Positions 7,497 through 15,210 of a stretch of DNA of 17,153 bases are shown in pieces (positions within the stretch are counted from its first letter, which is position 1; every line of letters starts with the position of its first letter). Source of the stretch: Verrucomicrobiaceae bacterium (lineage in GTDB: Bacteria; Verrucomicrobiota; Verrucomicrobiae; Verrucomicrobiales; Akkermansiaceae). The position numbers were made by a program, and so were the translations under genes. The notes below the pieces were generated by a model. The model was given only the letters and a program-made list of their open reading frames with translations. It did not search any database and was not told the origin of the DNA. The stretch is taken from assembly GCA_947372405.1 (NCBI GenBank), contig CANBTO010000035.1:1-17153 (forward strand). Reading direction: 5' to 3'.

Positions 7497-7596
7497 AGTT
7501 TGTTAGGTTCAGGTTTTCAGTTTTCAGAAAGATCTGAGGCTGATTCTTGAACCACATCCAAAGCCTCTGAAAACTGAACACTGAAAACTAACAACT
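7497..7596 (+). repeat. Long imperfect foldback filling the metK-ahcY gap
   Basis: The left half (from 7497) and the right half (to 7596) are reverse complements over most of their length. TTCAGTTTTCAG (7516-7527) pairs with CTGAAAACTGAA (7567-7578), GAGGCT (7536-7541) with AGCCTC (7562-7567), and GTTAG (7502-7506) with CTAAC (7588-7592). The short module TTTTCAG also occurs twice in the left arm and CTGAAAAC twice in the right arm. In RNA it would form one large hairpin ending just before the ahcY ATG. It could be a processing or attenuation structure, or a small non-autonomous repeat element. It does not match the SAH riboswitch pattern I know. Confidence 0.6.
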
Positions 7597-7600
7597 TAAA

Positions 7601-9013
7601 ATGAGTTTCACCGACTACAAAGTTCGCGACATCGGCCTTGCCGATTTCGGCCGCAAGGAAATTGAAATCGCCGAGCACGAAATGCCCGGTTTGATGGCCA
7701 CCCGCGCCAAATACGGTCCTGAGAAGCCGCTGCAAGGCGTGCGCATCATGGGCTCGCTGCACATGACCATCCAAACGGCCGTGCTCATCGAGACGCTCGT
7801 CGAGCTCGGTGCCGAGGTGCGCTGGGTTTCCTGCAACATCTTCTCCACCCAGGACCACGCCGCCGCGGCCATCGCCGCTGTTGGAGTGCCGGTCTTCGCC
7901 TGGAAGGGCGAGACCCTTGAAGAATATTGGTGGTGCACCTGGCAGGCGCTGGTCAATCCGGCTGGTCTTGGCCCGGAACTCATCGTCGATGACGGTGGCG
8001 ATGCGACCCTCCTCATCCACAAAGGCTACGAACTCGAAAACGGCTCCGACTGGGTCAACACCCCGTCCGGCAACCACGAGGAGCAGGTCATCAAGGACCT
8101 CCTAAAGGACGTGCACGCCAAACAACCCGGCATCTTTGCGAAGATCGTGAAGGACTGGAAGGGCGTTTCCGAAGAAACCACCACCGGCGTCCATCGCCTC
8201 TATCAAATGGCCAAGGCCGGCACGCTGCTCGTTCCGGCGATCAACGTCAACGACTCGGTCACCAAGTCGAAGTTCGACAATCTCTACGGCTGCCGTGAGT
8301 CCCTCGTGGACGGCATCAAGCGCGCCACCGACGTGATGATCTCCGGCAAGGTCGGCGTCGTCTGCGGCTACGGCGATGTCGGCAAAGGCTGCGCCCAAGC
8401 CCTCCGCGGCCAAGGTGCGCAAGTCGTCGTCACCGAAGTGGACCCTATCTGCGCGCTCCAGGCCGCCATGGAAGGGTTCCGCGTCCTCACCCTCGAAGAC
8501 ACCCTCGGCTGGGGTGACATCTACGTCACCACCACCGGCAACTTCGACATCGTGCGCCTCGAGCACATGGAAAAGATGAAGGACCAGGCCATCGTTTGTA
8601 ACATCGGCCACTTCGACAACGAAATCCAGATCGACAAACTCAACGCCGCTCCCGGAGTTGTCCGCACCAACATCAAGCCGCAGGTGGACAAATACACGTT
8701 CCCGACTGGCAACAGCATTTACATGCTCGCCGAAGGCCGCCTGGTGAACCTCGGTTGCGCCACCGGTCACCCGAGTTTCGTGATGTCCAACAGCTTCACC
8801 AACCAGACGCTCGCCCAGATCGACCTCTGGAAAAACCGCGACACCAACAAGCCCGGCCAGGTCACCGTGCTGCCGAAGCACCTCGACGAAGAAGTCGCCC
8901 GCCTCCACCTCGCCAAAGTCGGAGCTAAACTCACGACCCTGACGCAGGCCCAAGCGGACTATATCAACGTCCCGGTCGAAGGCCCCTACAAAGGCGAGCA
9001 ATACCGCTATTGA
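7601..9013 (+). CDS. ahcY: Adenosylhomocysteinase (SAH hydrolase)
   Basis: The protein has 470 residues and reversibly hydrolyses S-adenosylhomocysteine to adenosine and homocysteine, relieving product inhibition of methyltransferases. Visible family features are [21 protein letters not shown] and [15 protein letters not shown] near the N-terminus, [11 protein letters not shown], and the NAD-binding loop [14 protein letters not shown]-terminal signatures are [20 protein letters not shown] and the KGEQYRY end, whose Lys/Tyr residues complete the neighbouring subunit's cofactor site. It carries the roughly 40-residue insertion (around residues 150-190) of the long bacterial form. It lies downstream of metK in the same direction, and a strong hairpin follows the stop. 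No defects are seen. Confidence 0.98.
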   Translation: MSFTDYKVRDIGLADFGRKEIEIAEHEMPGLMATRAKYGPEKPLQGVRIMGSLHMTIQTAVLIETLVELGAEVRWVSCNIFSTQDHAAAAIAAVGVPVFAWKGETLEEYWWCTWQALVNPAGLGPELIVDDGGDATLLIHKGYELENGSDWVNTPSGNHEEQVIKDLLKDVHAKQPGIFAKIVKDWKGVSEETTTGVHRLYQMAKAGTLLVPAINVNDSVTKSKFDNLYGCRESLVDGIKRATDVMISGKVGVVCGYGDVGKGCAQALRGQGAQVVVTEVDPICALQAAMEGFRVLTLEDTLGWGDIYVTTTGNFDIVRLEHMEKMKDQAIVCNIGHFDNEIQIDKLNAAPGVVRTNIKPQVDKYTFPTGNSIYMLAEGRLVNLGCATGHPSFVMSNSFTNQTLAQIDLWKNRDTNKPGQVTVLPKHLDEEVARLHLAKVGAKLTTLTQAQADYINVPVEGPYKGEQYRY

Positions 9014-9033
9014 GGCCCTGGCCTGATGATTCA

Positions 9034-9071
9034 CAGAAAATCCCGGACGGTCAGCCGCCCGGGATTTTCTG
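9034..9071 (+). terminator. Strong hairpin after ahcY
   Basis: CAGAAAATCCCGG (9034-9046) and CCGGGATTTTCTG (9059-9071) are perfect 13-bp arms around a 12-base loop, starting 20 bp after the ahcY stop. The right arm contains TTTT inside the stem, but no long T-run follows on the plus strand. On the minus strand the hairpin is equally symmetrical. It most likely ends or stabilises the metK-ahcY transcript. Confidence 0.75.
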
Positions 9072-9111
9072 CTTCTGCAGTAGAGCTCGTCCCGGGAAAG
9101 AAGATGGTCTA

Positions 9112-9242
9112 ACAGGAGGAAACAGAGCAAACGGAGTATCTATCGATTTGGATGATAGCCCGCAACATCCTCCAGGTTCGTGTTAAAACCTATTCGTTCG
9201 GACCTGAAATACACACCCTCTGTTACCTCCGTTTGCTCCTGT
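9112..9242. repeat. Imperfect inverted repeat in the ahcY-GNAT gap
   Basis: Two 25-base segments, 9112-9136 and 9218-9242, face each other. AGCAAACGGAG (9126-9136) is perfectly complementary to CTCCGTTTGCT (9227-9237), and ACAGGA (9112-9117) matches TCCTGT (9237-9242). The intervening 81 bp contain no open frame of interest. The 327-bp gap 9014-9340 holds only the terminator, this pair and the ATGATTCTG repeats. Confidence 0.55.
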
Positions 9243-9268
9243 GCAAACCCATTTTAGTTTTCAGCTTC

Positions 9269-9309
9269 ATGATTCTGACAGAATGATTCTGTCGCAAAAT
9301 GATTCTGTC
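9269..9309. repeat. Three direct copies of ATGATTCTG(A/T)C
   Basis: Copies lie at 9269-9279, 9283-9293 and 9299-9309, with periods of 14 and 16 bases, separated by short A-rich spacers. The first copy also forms the palindrome ATTCTGACAGAAT (9272-9284). They sit 32 bp past the 3' end of the GNAT gene. The array is too short for a CRISPR. It could be a protein-binding site cluster or a genome-wide intergenic repeat. Confidence 0.6.
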
Positions 9310-9340
9310 GAAAATCCGTTGGCCGGGTCAGGTTTCGGGT

Positions 9341-9961
9341 TCAACCAAGGATCTTCGGCGCCAGCCTGGCCAGCCAGGCCGCGAACTCGGCGGCGATGCG
9401 GGGTTCGGGAAGGGCTTCGTGATTGCTCAGATTCCAGCGGTAAATCAGCTTGTAGCCGTCCCACTCGCCGGTGCCGCCGCAGTCGCGCATCCAGCCTGCG
9501 GCCTGGCGGTTTTCTCCGAGCACATAGCCGACGAGGGATTCGGCTCCGGCACGCCGGGCGGTGTGCCACATCAGTGCCAGCAGCAGGGTGCCGATGCCAC
9601 GGCCCTGATCGTCGTCTAACACGATGACGGAGATTTCCACCTCATCGGGTTGATTCATGTTCCGCCACCAACTCGCGCCACCGAGCGGACTGAATTCACG
9701 GGTGGGGTCGAGCACGGTCCAAGTCACGTGGGTTTCGGGATCCTGCAGCAGCACTCGGTCGATCATCCTGTCCGGAACGACTTCGCTGGTGTGGGTCCAG
9801 AACCGGTTGTAGCGGGCTTGCGGTGACAAGCGTCGGTAGGCCTCCGCCAGCTCGGCTCGGTCTTCCGGAATCAACGGCCGGGCGATGACGGGTGTGCCGT
9901 CGCCAAGTTCGAGTTCCAGCCGGTCGGAGAGGTTCATGGGATGGGTGAGCGGGGAGTTCAT
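9341..9961 (-). CDS. GNAT-family N-acetyltransferase
   Basis: The protein has 206 residues. The acetyl-CoA pyrophosphate-binding motif A is clear: VEISVIVLDDDQGRGIGTLL, with QGRGIG at 119-124. The preceding beta strands (GGASWWRN) and the following helix fit a single GNAT domain. These enzymes move an acetyl group from acetyl-CoA to an amine, but nothing here identifies the acceptor. The gene lies 37 bp downstream of the emrB-like pump gene on the same strand, so it may be the third gene of that operon. A later ATG at Met9 (9937) is a possible start. Protein lysine acetylation and small-molecule or drug acetylation are both open. Confidence 0.85.
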   Translation of the reverse strand: MNSPLTHPMNLSDRLELELGDGTPVIARPLIPEDRAELAEAYRRLSPQARYNRFWTHTSEVVPDRMIDRVLLQDPETHVTWTVLDPTREFSPLGGASWWRNMNQPDEVEISVIVLDDDQGRGIGTLLLALMWHTARRAGAESLVGYVLGENRQAAGWMRDCGGTGEWDGYKLIYRWNLSNHEALPEPRIAAEFAAWLARLAPKILG

Positions 9962-9998
9962 GACAATCTGCCAGCCGTTGCCGCGGAAGCGAACGGAA

Positions 9999-11539
9999 TC
10001 AGCATGATTCTTTCTGCGGGCGAACCCACCAGACCAGGGGAATCGCCAGCACGAGGATGATGCCTAACAGGTTGAACGCATCACCGAAGGCTAGCACGAA
10101 GGCTTCACGGCGGACGGTATGATCGAGCACTTCAAGCGCACGCTTGCCGGCGGTGGCGGAGTCCGATCCAAGGGAAACGAAGTAGCCGGTGGCGGCGCGG
10201 ATCCGCTCGACGGTTGCGGAATCAAACAGGCTGACCGACTCACCGAGCCGGGCGGAGTGGGATTTTTCCCCGACTTCGATGCGGGTGGCCAACAGGGCGA
10301 TGCCGACGCTGCCGCCGAGGTTGCGCACCATGTTGAAAAGCGCAGAGGCCGAACCCGCACGGGAGGCGGGCACTCCGCGGGTGGCGAGGGTGGTGAGAGG
10401 AACGATCACCAGCGGCATGCCAAGCGCGCGGATGAGCTGGGTGCCGCGGAGTTGGTCGTGCGCCGTCCAATGGGTCATGTGGCCGTTCATCAGGCAGCTG
10501 GTGGCGAACAGCGCGAGTCCCAATGAAATCAGCGTGCGGGGGTCCCAGCGTTTCGCCAGCAGCGCTGCGACCGGCATCATCAGCAACTGGGGAACACCGC
10601 TCCACATGATGGTGTGGCCGATCTGTCCGGCGTTGTAGCCCTGGATTTGTGCCAGATAGACCGGCAGCACATACATGACTCCATACATGCCGAGGCCGAA
10701 CACGGCTCCTATCAGACATGCGATGCCGAACCCGCGCCTGCCTAACAGCCACAGGTCGATGAATGGATCGCGGCCGCGCAGCTCGATGACGACGCCGGCG
10801 GCCAGCATCACGACGGCAATCACGGCCAGTCCTGTCATGGCGGGTGAGTTGAACCAGTCGTTGCGGTTTCCCTCCTCGAGCAGGGTGATCAGGCAGCCAA
10901 GACCGGTGGCCACGGTGAGAATGCCGGCCCAGTCGCCGTGGCGGAGTTTGGATGGATCAGCCTTTTCCTTTTCCATGCCCCATGCCAGCGCGGCGAGCAT
11001 GAGGACTCCCGGGATCAGGTTCATGTAGAAGATCCATCGCCAGCCGTAGTTCTCCGTAAGCCAGCCGCCGATGGACGGGCCGATCGCCGGGGCGAAGGTG
11101 GCGGTCATGCCGAAGATGGCGAAACCCAGGGCATGGTGGCGTTCCGGCAGCAGGCGCAGCACCAGCGTGAGCGCCATCGGGATCATCGCGCCGCCGGTGA
11201 AACCCTGGATGACGCGGAACGCGATCAGGCTGTTGAGATCCCACGCCCATGCGCAGGCGACGGAGGCTGTTAGAAACGCGGTGGTCGTGGCAAGCAGATA
11301 GCGGCGCGGAGAGAACACCGCAGCCAGCCTGTTAGAGGGATGACGACAATCTCGGCCACGAGGTAGCTGGTGGTGACCCATGAGCCTTCATCCATGGTGA
11401 CGCCCAGCGTTCCGAGAATGTCCTTGAGCGAGGCGTTGGTGATCTGGATGTCGAGCACGGCCATGAACGCCCCGAGCATGGAACCCAGCACGGCAACCCA
11501 ATGGCGCAGCGGGACTCGTTCGGTGGTGGCTGGGATCAT
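9999..11539 (-). CDS. DHA2-type MFS efflux pump (EmrB/QacA-like), frameshifted
   Basis: Two overlapping minus-strand frames together give one EmrB-like protein of about 513 residues, the normal family length. The first 73 codons from the ATG at 11539 encode TM1 (AVLGSMLGAFMAVLDIQITN, with the family's LD-T-like motif) and end in EIVVIPLTGWL. After codon CTG at 11321-11323 one base is missing. The next frame continues VFSPRRYLLATTTAFLTASV, RVIQGFTGGAMIPMA (motif C-like region), PSIGGWLTENYGWRWIFYMN and further membrane segments to the stop at 9999. As written, translation would stop early, so the pump is either dead or a base was lost in sequencing. It exports drug-like or toxic compounds by proton antiport in the inner membrane. 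Its ATG overlaps the stop of the adaptor gene by four bases (ATGA), showing translational coupling. Confidence 0.88.
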
Positions 11540-12597
11540 TGTTTCGTCAGGTTGACAGGTGATGGAGTTGTTGTTGTCGATTCCGATCCCACGCGCACCC
11601 TGACCTTGGCTGATAGACCGGGCGCGAGACGGGGGGCGAGTTCGCGCATGGCGGATTCATCCATGCTGATGCGCACGGGCAGGCGCTGGACGACGCGGGT
11701 GAAGTTGCCGGTGGCGTTGTCCGGTGGCAGCAGCGCGAAGCGTGATCCGCTGGCGGGTGACAGACTCACGACCGTGCCCGGCCATTCGTGGTCGGGGAAT
11801 GCATCAAAGCGGATCGACGCCGCTTGTCCCGGTTGGATGGTGGCGATCTGGGTTTCCTTGAAATTCGCGGTCAGCCACAAGTCGTCGCCGACCAGGGCGA
11901 TGAGCGGTTGTGCCGGAATCACCGGTTGTCCGCTCTCCACATTGCGGCGGCCCACCCTGCCGTCCACGGGGGAGGTGATGGTGGTGTATTCGCATTGCAG
12001 ATCGGCTTCCTTTAGCGTGGCGATTGCCGAGGTTTCCTTGGCACGCGAGACAACGATATCGGCCTTGGCGACATCGACGGAACTCCGCGAGGCGGTGATC
12101 GCGGCGGTTGCGGTGTCGAAGGCGGCCTGCGCGTGATCGAGTTCCTGACGGGCCACCGCCGCGTGGCGGCCGTCTGTTAGTCCCTGCATGCGGTTGAGAT
12201 CGAGTCTGGCTTTTTCGAGGGAAATTTCATCGAGGCGGGAGTTGGATTGGGCGAGGACGACGGCACTTTCTGCGGCGGCGAGCGAGGCATGTGCTTCGGC
12301 GAGTTTCGCCGCGCTTTGCTCGCGGCGTGTCATCGCATCGCGAGGATCCAGGCGGATGAGCACCTGGCCTTGTCTGACGCGGCTGTTTTCCTCGACGAGC
12401 ACCTCCTCCACAGTCCCGATCAATCGCGCCGCGACAGGATGAACCGGCCCATCGAGATAGGCGTTGTCGGTTTCCACCCAAAGGCGGTTCTCCTGCCAAC
12501 GGCGGAAGCCGACGACGGACATACCGGCGAGCAGCAGCAAGCCGACGGTCCAACGGACGAGCGTTTTCGTCCGGACTGGTATGAGAGAAATTGTCAT
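11536..12597 (-). CDS. HlyD/EmrA-family membrane fusion (adaptor) protein
   Basis: From the ATG at 12597 the protein has 353 residues. A short cytoplasmic N-terminus is followed by one membrane anchor (about 14-31, VRWTVGLLLLAGMSVVGF) and TDNAYLDGPVHPVAARLIG, the first half of the lipoyl-like domain. A long Ala-rich coiled-coil hairpin follows (about 90-190), then the second lipoyl half TTITSPVDGRVG. The beta-barrel region has VGDDLWLTANFKETQ and the EmrA signature NFTRVVQRLPVRI. It links an inner-membrane pump to an outer-membrane channel. The next gene, overlapping by 4 bp, is that pump. A GTG at 12612 would add five residues and is less likely. No outer-membrane TolC-like gene is present in the window. 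Confidence 0.92.
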   Translation of the reverse strand: MTISLIPVRTKTLVRWTVGLLLLAGMSVVGFRRWQENRLWVETDNAYLDGPVHPVAARLIGTVEEVLVEENSRVRQGQVLIRLDPRDAMTRREQSAAKLAEAHASLAAAESAVVLAQSNSRLDEISLEKARLDLNRMQGLTDGRHAAVARQELDHAQAAFDTATAAITASRSSVDVAKADIVVSRAKETSAIATLKEADLQCEYTTITSPVDGRVGRRNVESGQPVIPAQPLIALVGDDLWLTANFKETQIATIQPGQAASIRFDAFPDHEWPGTVVSLSPASGSRFALLPPDNATGNFTRVVQRLPVRISMDESAMRELAPRLAPGLSAKVRVRVGSESTTTTPSPVNLTKQ

Positions 12598-12652
12598 GCC
12601 CCATTCAACCACGATCAGGAAGGGATGCTCATGCTTCTTAGGCTGGACATTC

Positions 12653-12669
12653 CATGCCTGAAAGGTATG
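12653..12669. promoter_or_regulatory. LysR-type T-N11-A operator candidate
   Basis: CATGCCT and AGGTATG form 7-bp inverted arms (one mismatch) around GAA. The inner bases fit the LysR box exactly: T at 12655, 11 bases, A at 12667. The site lies 8 bp before the preferred lysR start and 55 bp before emrA, where an autoregulated LysR protein would bind. It would lie inside the gene if the upstream ATG at 12654 were used, which argues for 12678 as the start. Confidence 0.5.
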
Positions 12670-12677
12670 CAGAGCGA

Positions 12678-13598
12678 ATGGAGCTACGGCATTTGAGGTA
12701 TTTCGTCACGGTGGCCGAGGAACGCAACATCACCCGGGCCGCCGTGCGCTTGCGGGTGGCCCAGCCGGCACTGAGCCGACAACTTTCCGATCTGGAAAAC
12801 GAAGTGGGTGTGAAACTTCTGGATCGCGGCCGCCACGGCGTGCAGGTGACCGCAGCCGGTCGGGAGTTCCAACGGCGGGCCAAGACGATCCTTGCGGATG
12901 CCGCACGGGCGGCGGATGCCGCGCGGATCGCCGGCGGCGCGATCGCCGGGCGCTTGGCGCTCGGGTTTCCCACCGGACTTCACCTCGATCATTTATCTCC
13001 GGTAATCCGGGCGTTCCGTGAAACGAATCCACGGGCGGAATTCCAGTTCATCCATAGCCTGCCCTCCGCGCAATTGAAGGGCTTGCGCGATGGCTCGCTC
13101 GACCTGGCCTTCGTGAATCTGCCCGGACCGCTCAACGGCATGAACCATTGTGTCGTCTGGCGGGTGCCATTCGAAGTCGTGCTGCCGGAAAACCATCGGC
13201 TGGCACGCAGGAAATCGTTGGAATTCAAGGATCTAACAGGTGAGGATTTCGTGTTCTGCACCAGGGAGTCGCGGCCGGAGTTTTACGATGAGTTTTTCCG
13301 GCGCTGTACCAACGCCGGATTCCGCCCGCAGGTGGCGCAGGAAGTCGGAGGCTATCCGACGACCATGCTGGCGCTCGTCGGGCTGGGCGTGGGCCTGAGC
13401 GTGCTGCCGCATTTCGAACGCGCCGAGGGCATCCGCGGAATTGTCTGGCGACCACTCGCCAAGCCGAAACTGTGGACTGACTTTGCCATTGTCTGGCCGA
13501 AAAAGGCGGCCTCACCCTTGCTGCTGGAATTCGTCGGGCTGGCACATCAGATGTTAGGAGTCGCGGCGGCCGAGGGCGGCGCAGTCGCCGGTCTCTGA
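12678..13598 (+). CDS. LysR-family transcriptional regulator of the efflux operon
   Basis: The protein has 306 residues from the ATG at 12678, which gives the standard LysR opening MELRHLRYFVTVAEE. An in-frame ATG at 12654 would add eight atypical residues. The winged helix spans roughly 3-62 (NITRAAVRLRVAQPALSRQL, then DLENEVGVKLLDR). The periplasmic-binding-protein-like effector domain follows from about 90 (GRLALGFPTG, GSLDLAFVNL, GLGVGLSVLP). It is divergent from the emrA/emrB-like operon and probably controls it in response to a pump substrate or related aromatic compound. The effector is unknown. It converges with the EVE-domain gene with a 19-bp gap and no obvious terminator. Confidence 0.93.
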   Translation: MELRHLRYFVTVAEERNITRAAVRLRVAQPALSRQLSDLENEVGVKLLDRGRHGVQVTAAGREFQRRAKTILADAARAADAARIAGGAIAGRLALGFPTGLHLDHLSPVIRAFRETNPRAEFQFIHSLPSAQLKGLRDGSLDLAFVNLPGPLNGMNHCVVWRVPFEVVLPENHRLARRKSLEFKDLTGEDFVFCTRESRPEFYDEFFRRCTNAGFRPQVAQEVGGYPTTMLALVGLGVGLSVLPHFERAEGIRGIVWRPLAKPKLWTDFAIVWPKKAASPLLLEFVGLAHQMLGVAAAEGGAVAGL

Positions 13599-13617
13599 GC
13601 ATCCCGCGGACCGAAGA

Positions 13618-14082
13618 CTAGGCCTTCCATCCCGCAAGCTTGCAGGCGCGCTTGAAATGCAGCGGATCCACCGGTGTGATGGATAGCCGGGTGCCGCGCT
13701 GGCAGACCATCATTTCAGTTAGAACGGAATCCGCCTTGAGCGCCTCCAGAGGAAGCAGCTCCTTGAAGGTTCCGACGTATTCGAAATCCGCCAGCCACCA
13801 GCGGGGATTTTCCTTCGTGGCCTTGGGATCGAAGTATTCGCTCTTCCTGTCGAACTGAGTGGGATCGGGGTAGGGGGCTCCGGCGACTTTGGCGATACCG
13901 GCGATGCCGGGCGGCTTGGCGTTTGAGTGATAGAACAGGGCAAGGTCGCCGGTTTTCATGTCCTTCCACATGTAATTGCGGGCCTGATAGTTTCTAACGC
14001 CCGTCCATGGCTCGCGTTTGACTTTCGCGAGGTCATCGATGGAGAAAACGTCCGGCTCGGACTTGATCAGCCAGTGTTTCAT
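13618..14082 (-). CDS. EVE-domain protein
   Basis: The protein has 154 residues, the normal size for a stand-alone EVE domain (PUA/YTH-like fold). Recognisable parts are KHWLIKSEPDVFSIDDL, TGVRNYQARNYMWKDMK, GDLALFYHSN, PGIAGIAKV and, near the end, RGTRLSITPV. EVE domains are thought to bind modified bases in DNA or RNA, but for the stand-alone form no reaction is established. Its ATG overlaps the lipA stop by one base (TGATG), so the two are translationally coupled, though no link with lipoate synthesis is obvious. No fused restriction or helicase domain is present, so a defence role is not indicated. Confidence 0.92.
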   Translation of the reverse strand: MKHWLIKSEPDVFSIDDLAKVKREPWTGVRNYQARNYMWKDMKTGDLALFYHSNAKPPGIAGIAKVAGAPYPDPTQFDRKSEYFDPKATKENPRWWLADFEYVGTFKELLPLEALKADSVLTEMMVCQRGTRLSITPVDPLHFKRACKLAGWKA

Positions 14083-15092
14083 CAGGCGATGGCTCTTTCG
14101 AGTTCCGACTTGAGGACTGGAAGCGGCAGATGTTCGGGGCCGAGCTCGATGCCCTTCGCCGCGCGCAGATCTGCCTCGATGGCTTCGAGCACGTCGAGTT
14201 CCGGGCGGAATTCGGCGGCGTGGTAGGAACTTCTGACAAGTGGGCCGCTGGCGACATGTCGGAAACCTTTCTCCAGCGCGATCTGTTTGTATTCGTCGAA
14301 CACATCCGGATGAATGAACTCTACGACCGGCAGGTGTCTCGGAGTCGGCCTGAGATACTGGCCGAGCGTGAGGACCGTGACGTCGTGTGCGCGCAGATCG
14401 TCAAAGGCGCGGAGCAATTCCTCGCGACGCTCGCCAAGCCCCAGCATGATGCCGCTCTTGGTGGCGACCTTGCCGTTCACCATCGCCTTGGCTTTTTTCA
14501 AGACGGTGAGGCTGCGCTGGTATTGGGCGCGGGAGCGGACGAGCGGAGTGAGTCGCTCCACGGTCTCGATGTTGTGGTTGAAGATGTGCGGGCGGGCGTC
14601 CATCACCATTTGAAGTGCCCAGTCGCGGTCATTGAAATCCGGGACCAATACTTCTATGATGGTTTCCGGATTCGCCTCGCGGACGGCTTCGATGGTTTGT
14701 TTGAAATGATCCGCCCCGCCGTCGCGAAGATCGTCACGGGCAACTGCGGTAATGACCACGTGGCGCAGTCCCATGCGGCGGGTGGCTTCGGCGACGCGTT
14801 GCGGTTCGTCCACTTCAAGCGCGTCCGGCCTTGCGGTTTTGACTGCGCAGAAACCGCATGCTCGGGTGCACTTTTCGCCAGCGATCATGAAGGTCGCGGT
14901 TTTCTGGCTCCAGCATTCCCATCTGTTAGGGCATTGGGCTTCCTCGCAGACGGTCACCAGCTTCAGGTCGGTGATCAACGATTTGGTGGACCAGAACTCC
15001 GGGTTGTTAGGCAGCCTCACCTTGATCCAGGAGGGCTTCTGGGTCCGGTGCAAGGCCGGGTCCATGTTCATTTTCGGGCCGCAACTGCTCAT
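14082..15092 (-). CDS. lipA: Lipoyl synthase (radical SAM)
   Basis: The protein has 336 residues and inserts two sulfurs into protein-bound octanoyl groups to form lipoate for 2-oxoacid dehydrogenases and the glycine cleavage system. Both iron-sulfur sites are visible. The auxiliary cluster motif CEEAQCPNRWEC has Cys 49, 54 and 60, and the radical-SAM motif CTRACGFC has Cys 75, 79 and 82. The C-terminal RSSYHAAE carries the conserved Ser that ligates the auxiliary cluster. Also present are VITAVARDDLRDGGA and FNHNIETVERL. Met8 and Met10 are alternative starts. The octanoyltransferase lipB is not in the window. It also consumes SAM, but nothing shows co-regulation with metK. Confidence 0.97.
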   Translation of the reverse strand: MSSCGPKMNMDPALHRTQKPSWIKVRLPNNPEFWSTKSLITDLKLVTVCEEAQCPNRWECWSQKTATFMIAGEKCTRACGFCAVKTARPDALEVDEPQRVAEATRRMGLRHVVITAVARDDLRDGGADHFKQTIEAVREANPETIIEVLVPDFNDRDWALQMVMDARPHIFNHNIETVERLTPLVRSRAQYQRSLTVLKKAKAMVNGKVATKSGIMLGLGERREELLRAFDDLRAHDVTVLTLGQYLRPTPRHLPVVEFIHPDVFDEYKQIALEKGFRHVASGPLVRSSYHAAEFRPELDVLEAIEADLRAAKGIELGPEHLPLPVLKSELERAIA

Positions 15093-15153
15093 CTCGGCGG
15101 GAGGCTAGTCCCGCATGGCGGCACGGGAAAGCGGAAAGTGGCGGACACAAGAA

Positions 15154-15184
15154 ACCTCCGTGCACCGGAGCGGCGCGCGGAGGT
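15154..15184 (-). terminator. Candidate terminator of the HiPIP gene
   Basis: The plus-strand arms ACCTCCGTGC (15154-15163) and GCGCGGAGGT (15175-15184) pair over 10 bp with one G-T wobble around an 11-base loop. Read on the minus strand, the hairpin begins 26 bp after the HiPIP stop and is followed by TTCTTGTGT, a weak T-run. It separates the HiPIP gene from lipA. Confidence 0.5.
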
Positions 15185-15210
15185 GGAGATGGAAGAACCG
15201 AGGCGAAAGT

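Noticed and set aside
7497..7600. SAH riboswitch before ahcY
   Set aside because: The region is dominated by an AT-rich TTTTCAG foldback and lacks the GC-rich conserved core I associate with that riboswitch.
6315..9130. Long minus-strand open frames (368 and 342 codons) opposite metK and ahcY
   Set aside because: Both are antisense shadows of highly conserved genes in GC-rich DNA, rich in Val/Asp/Gly/Glu and without domains.
9269..9309. CRISPR array
   Set aside because: The units are only about 11 bases with 3-5 base spacers and uneven periods.
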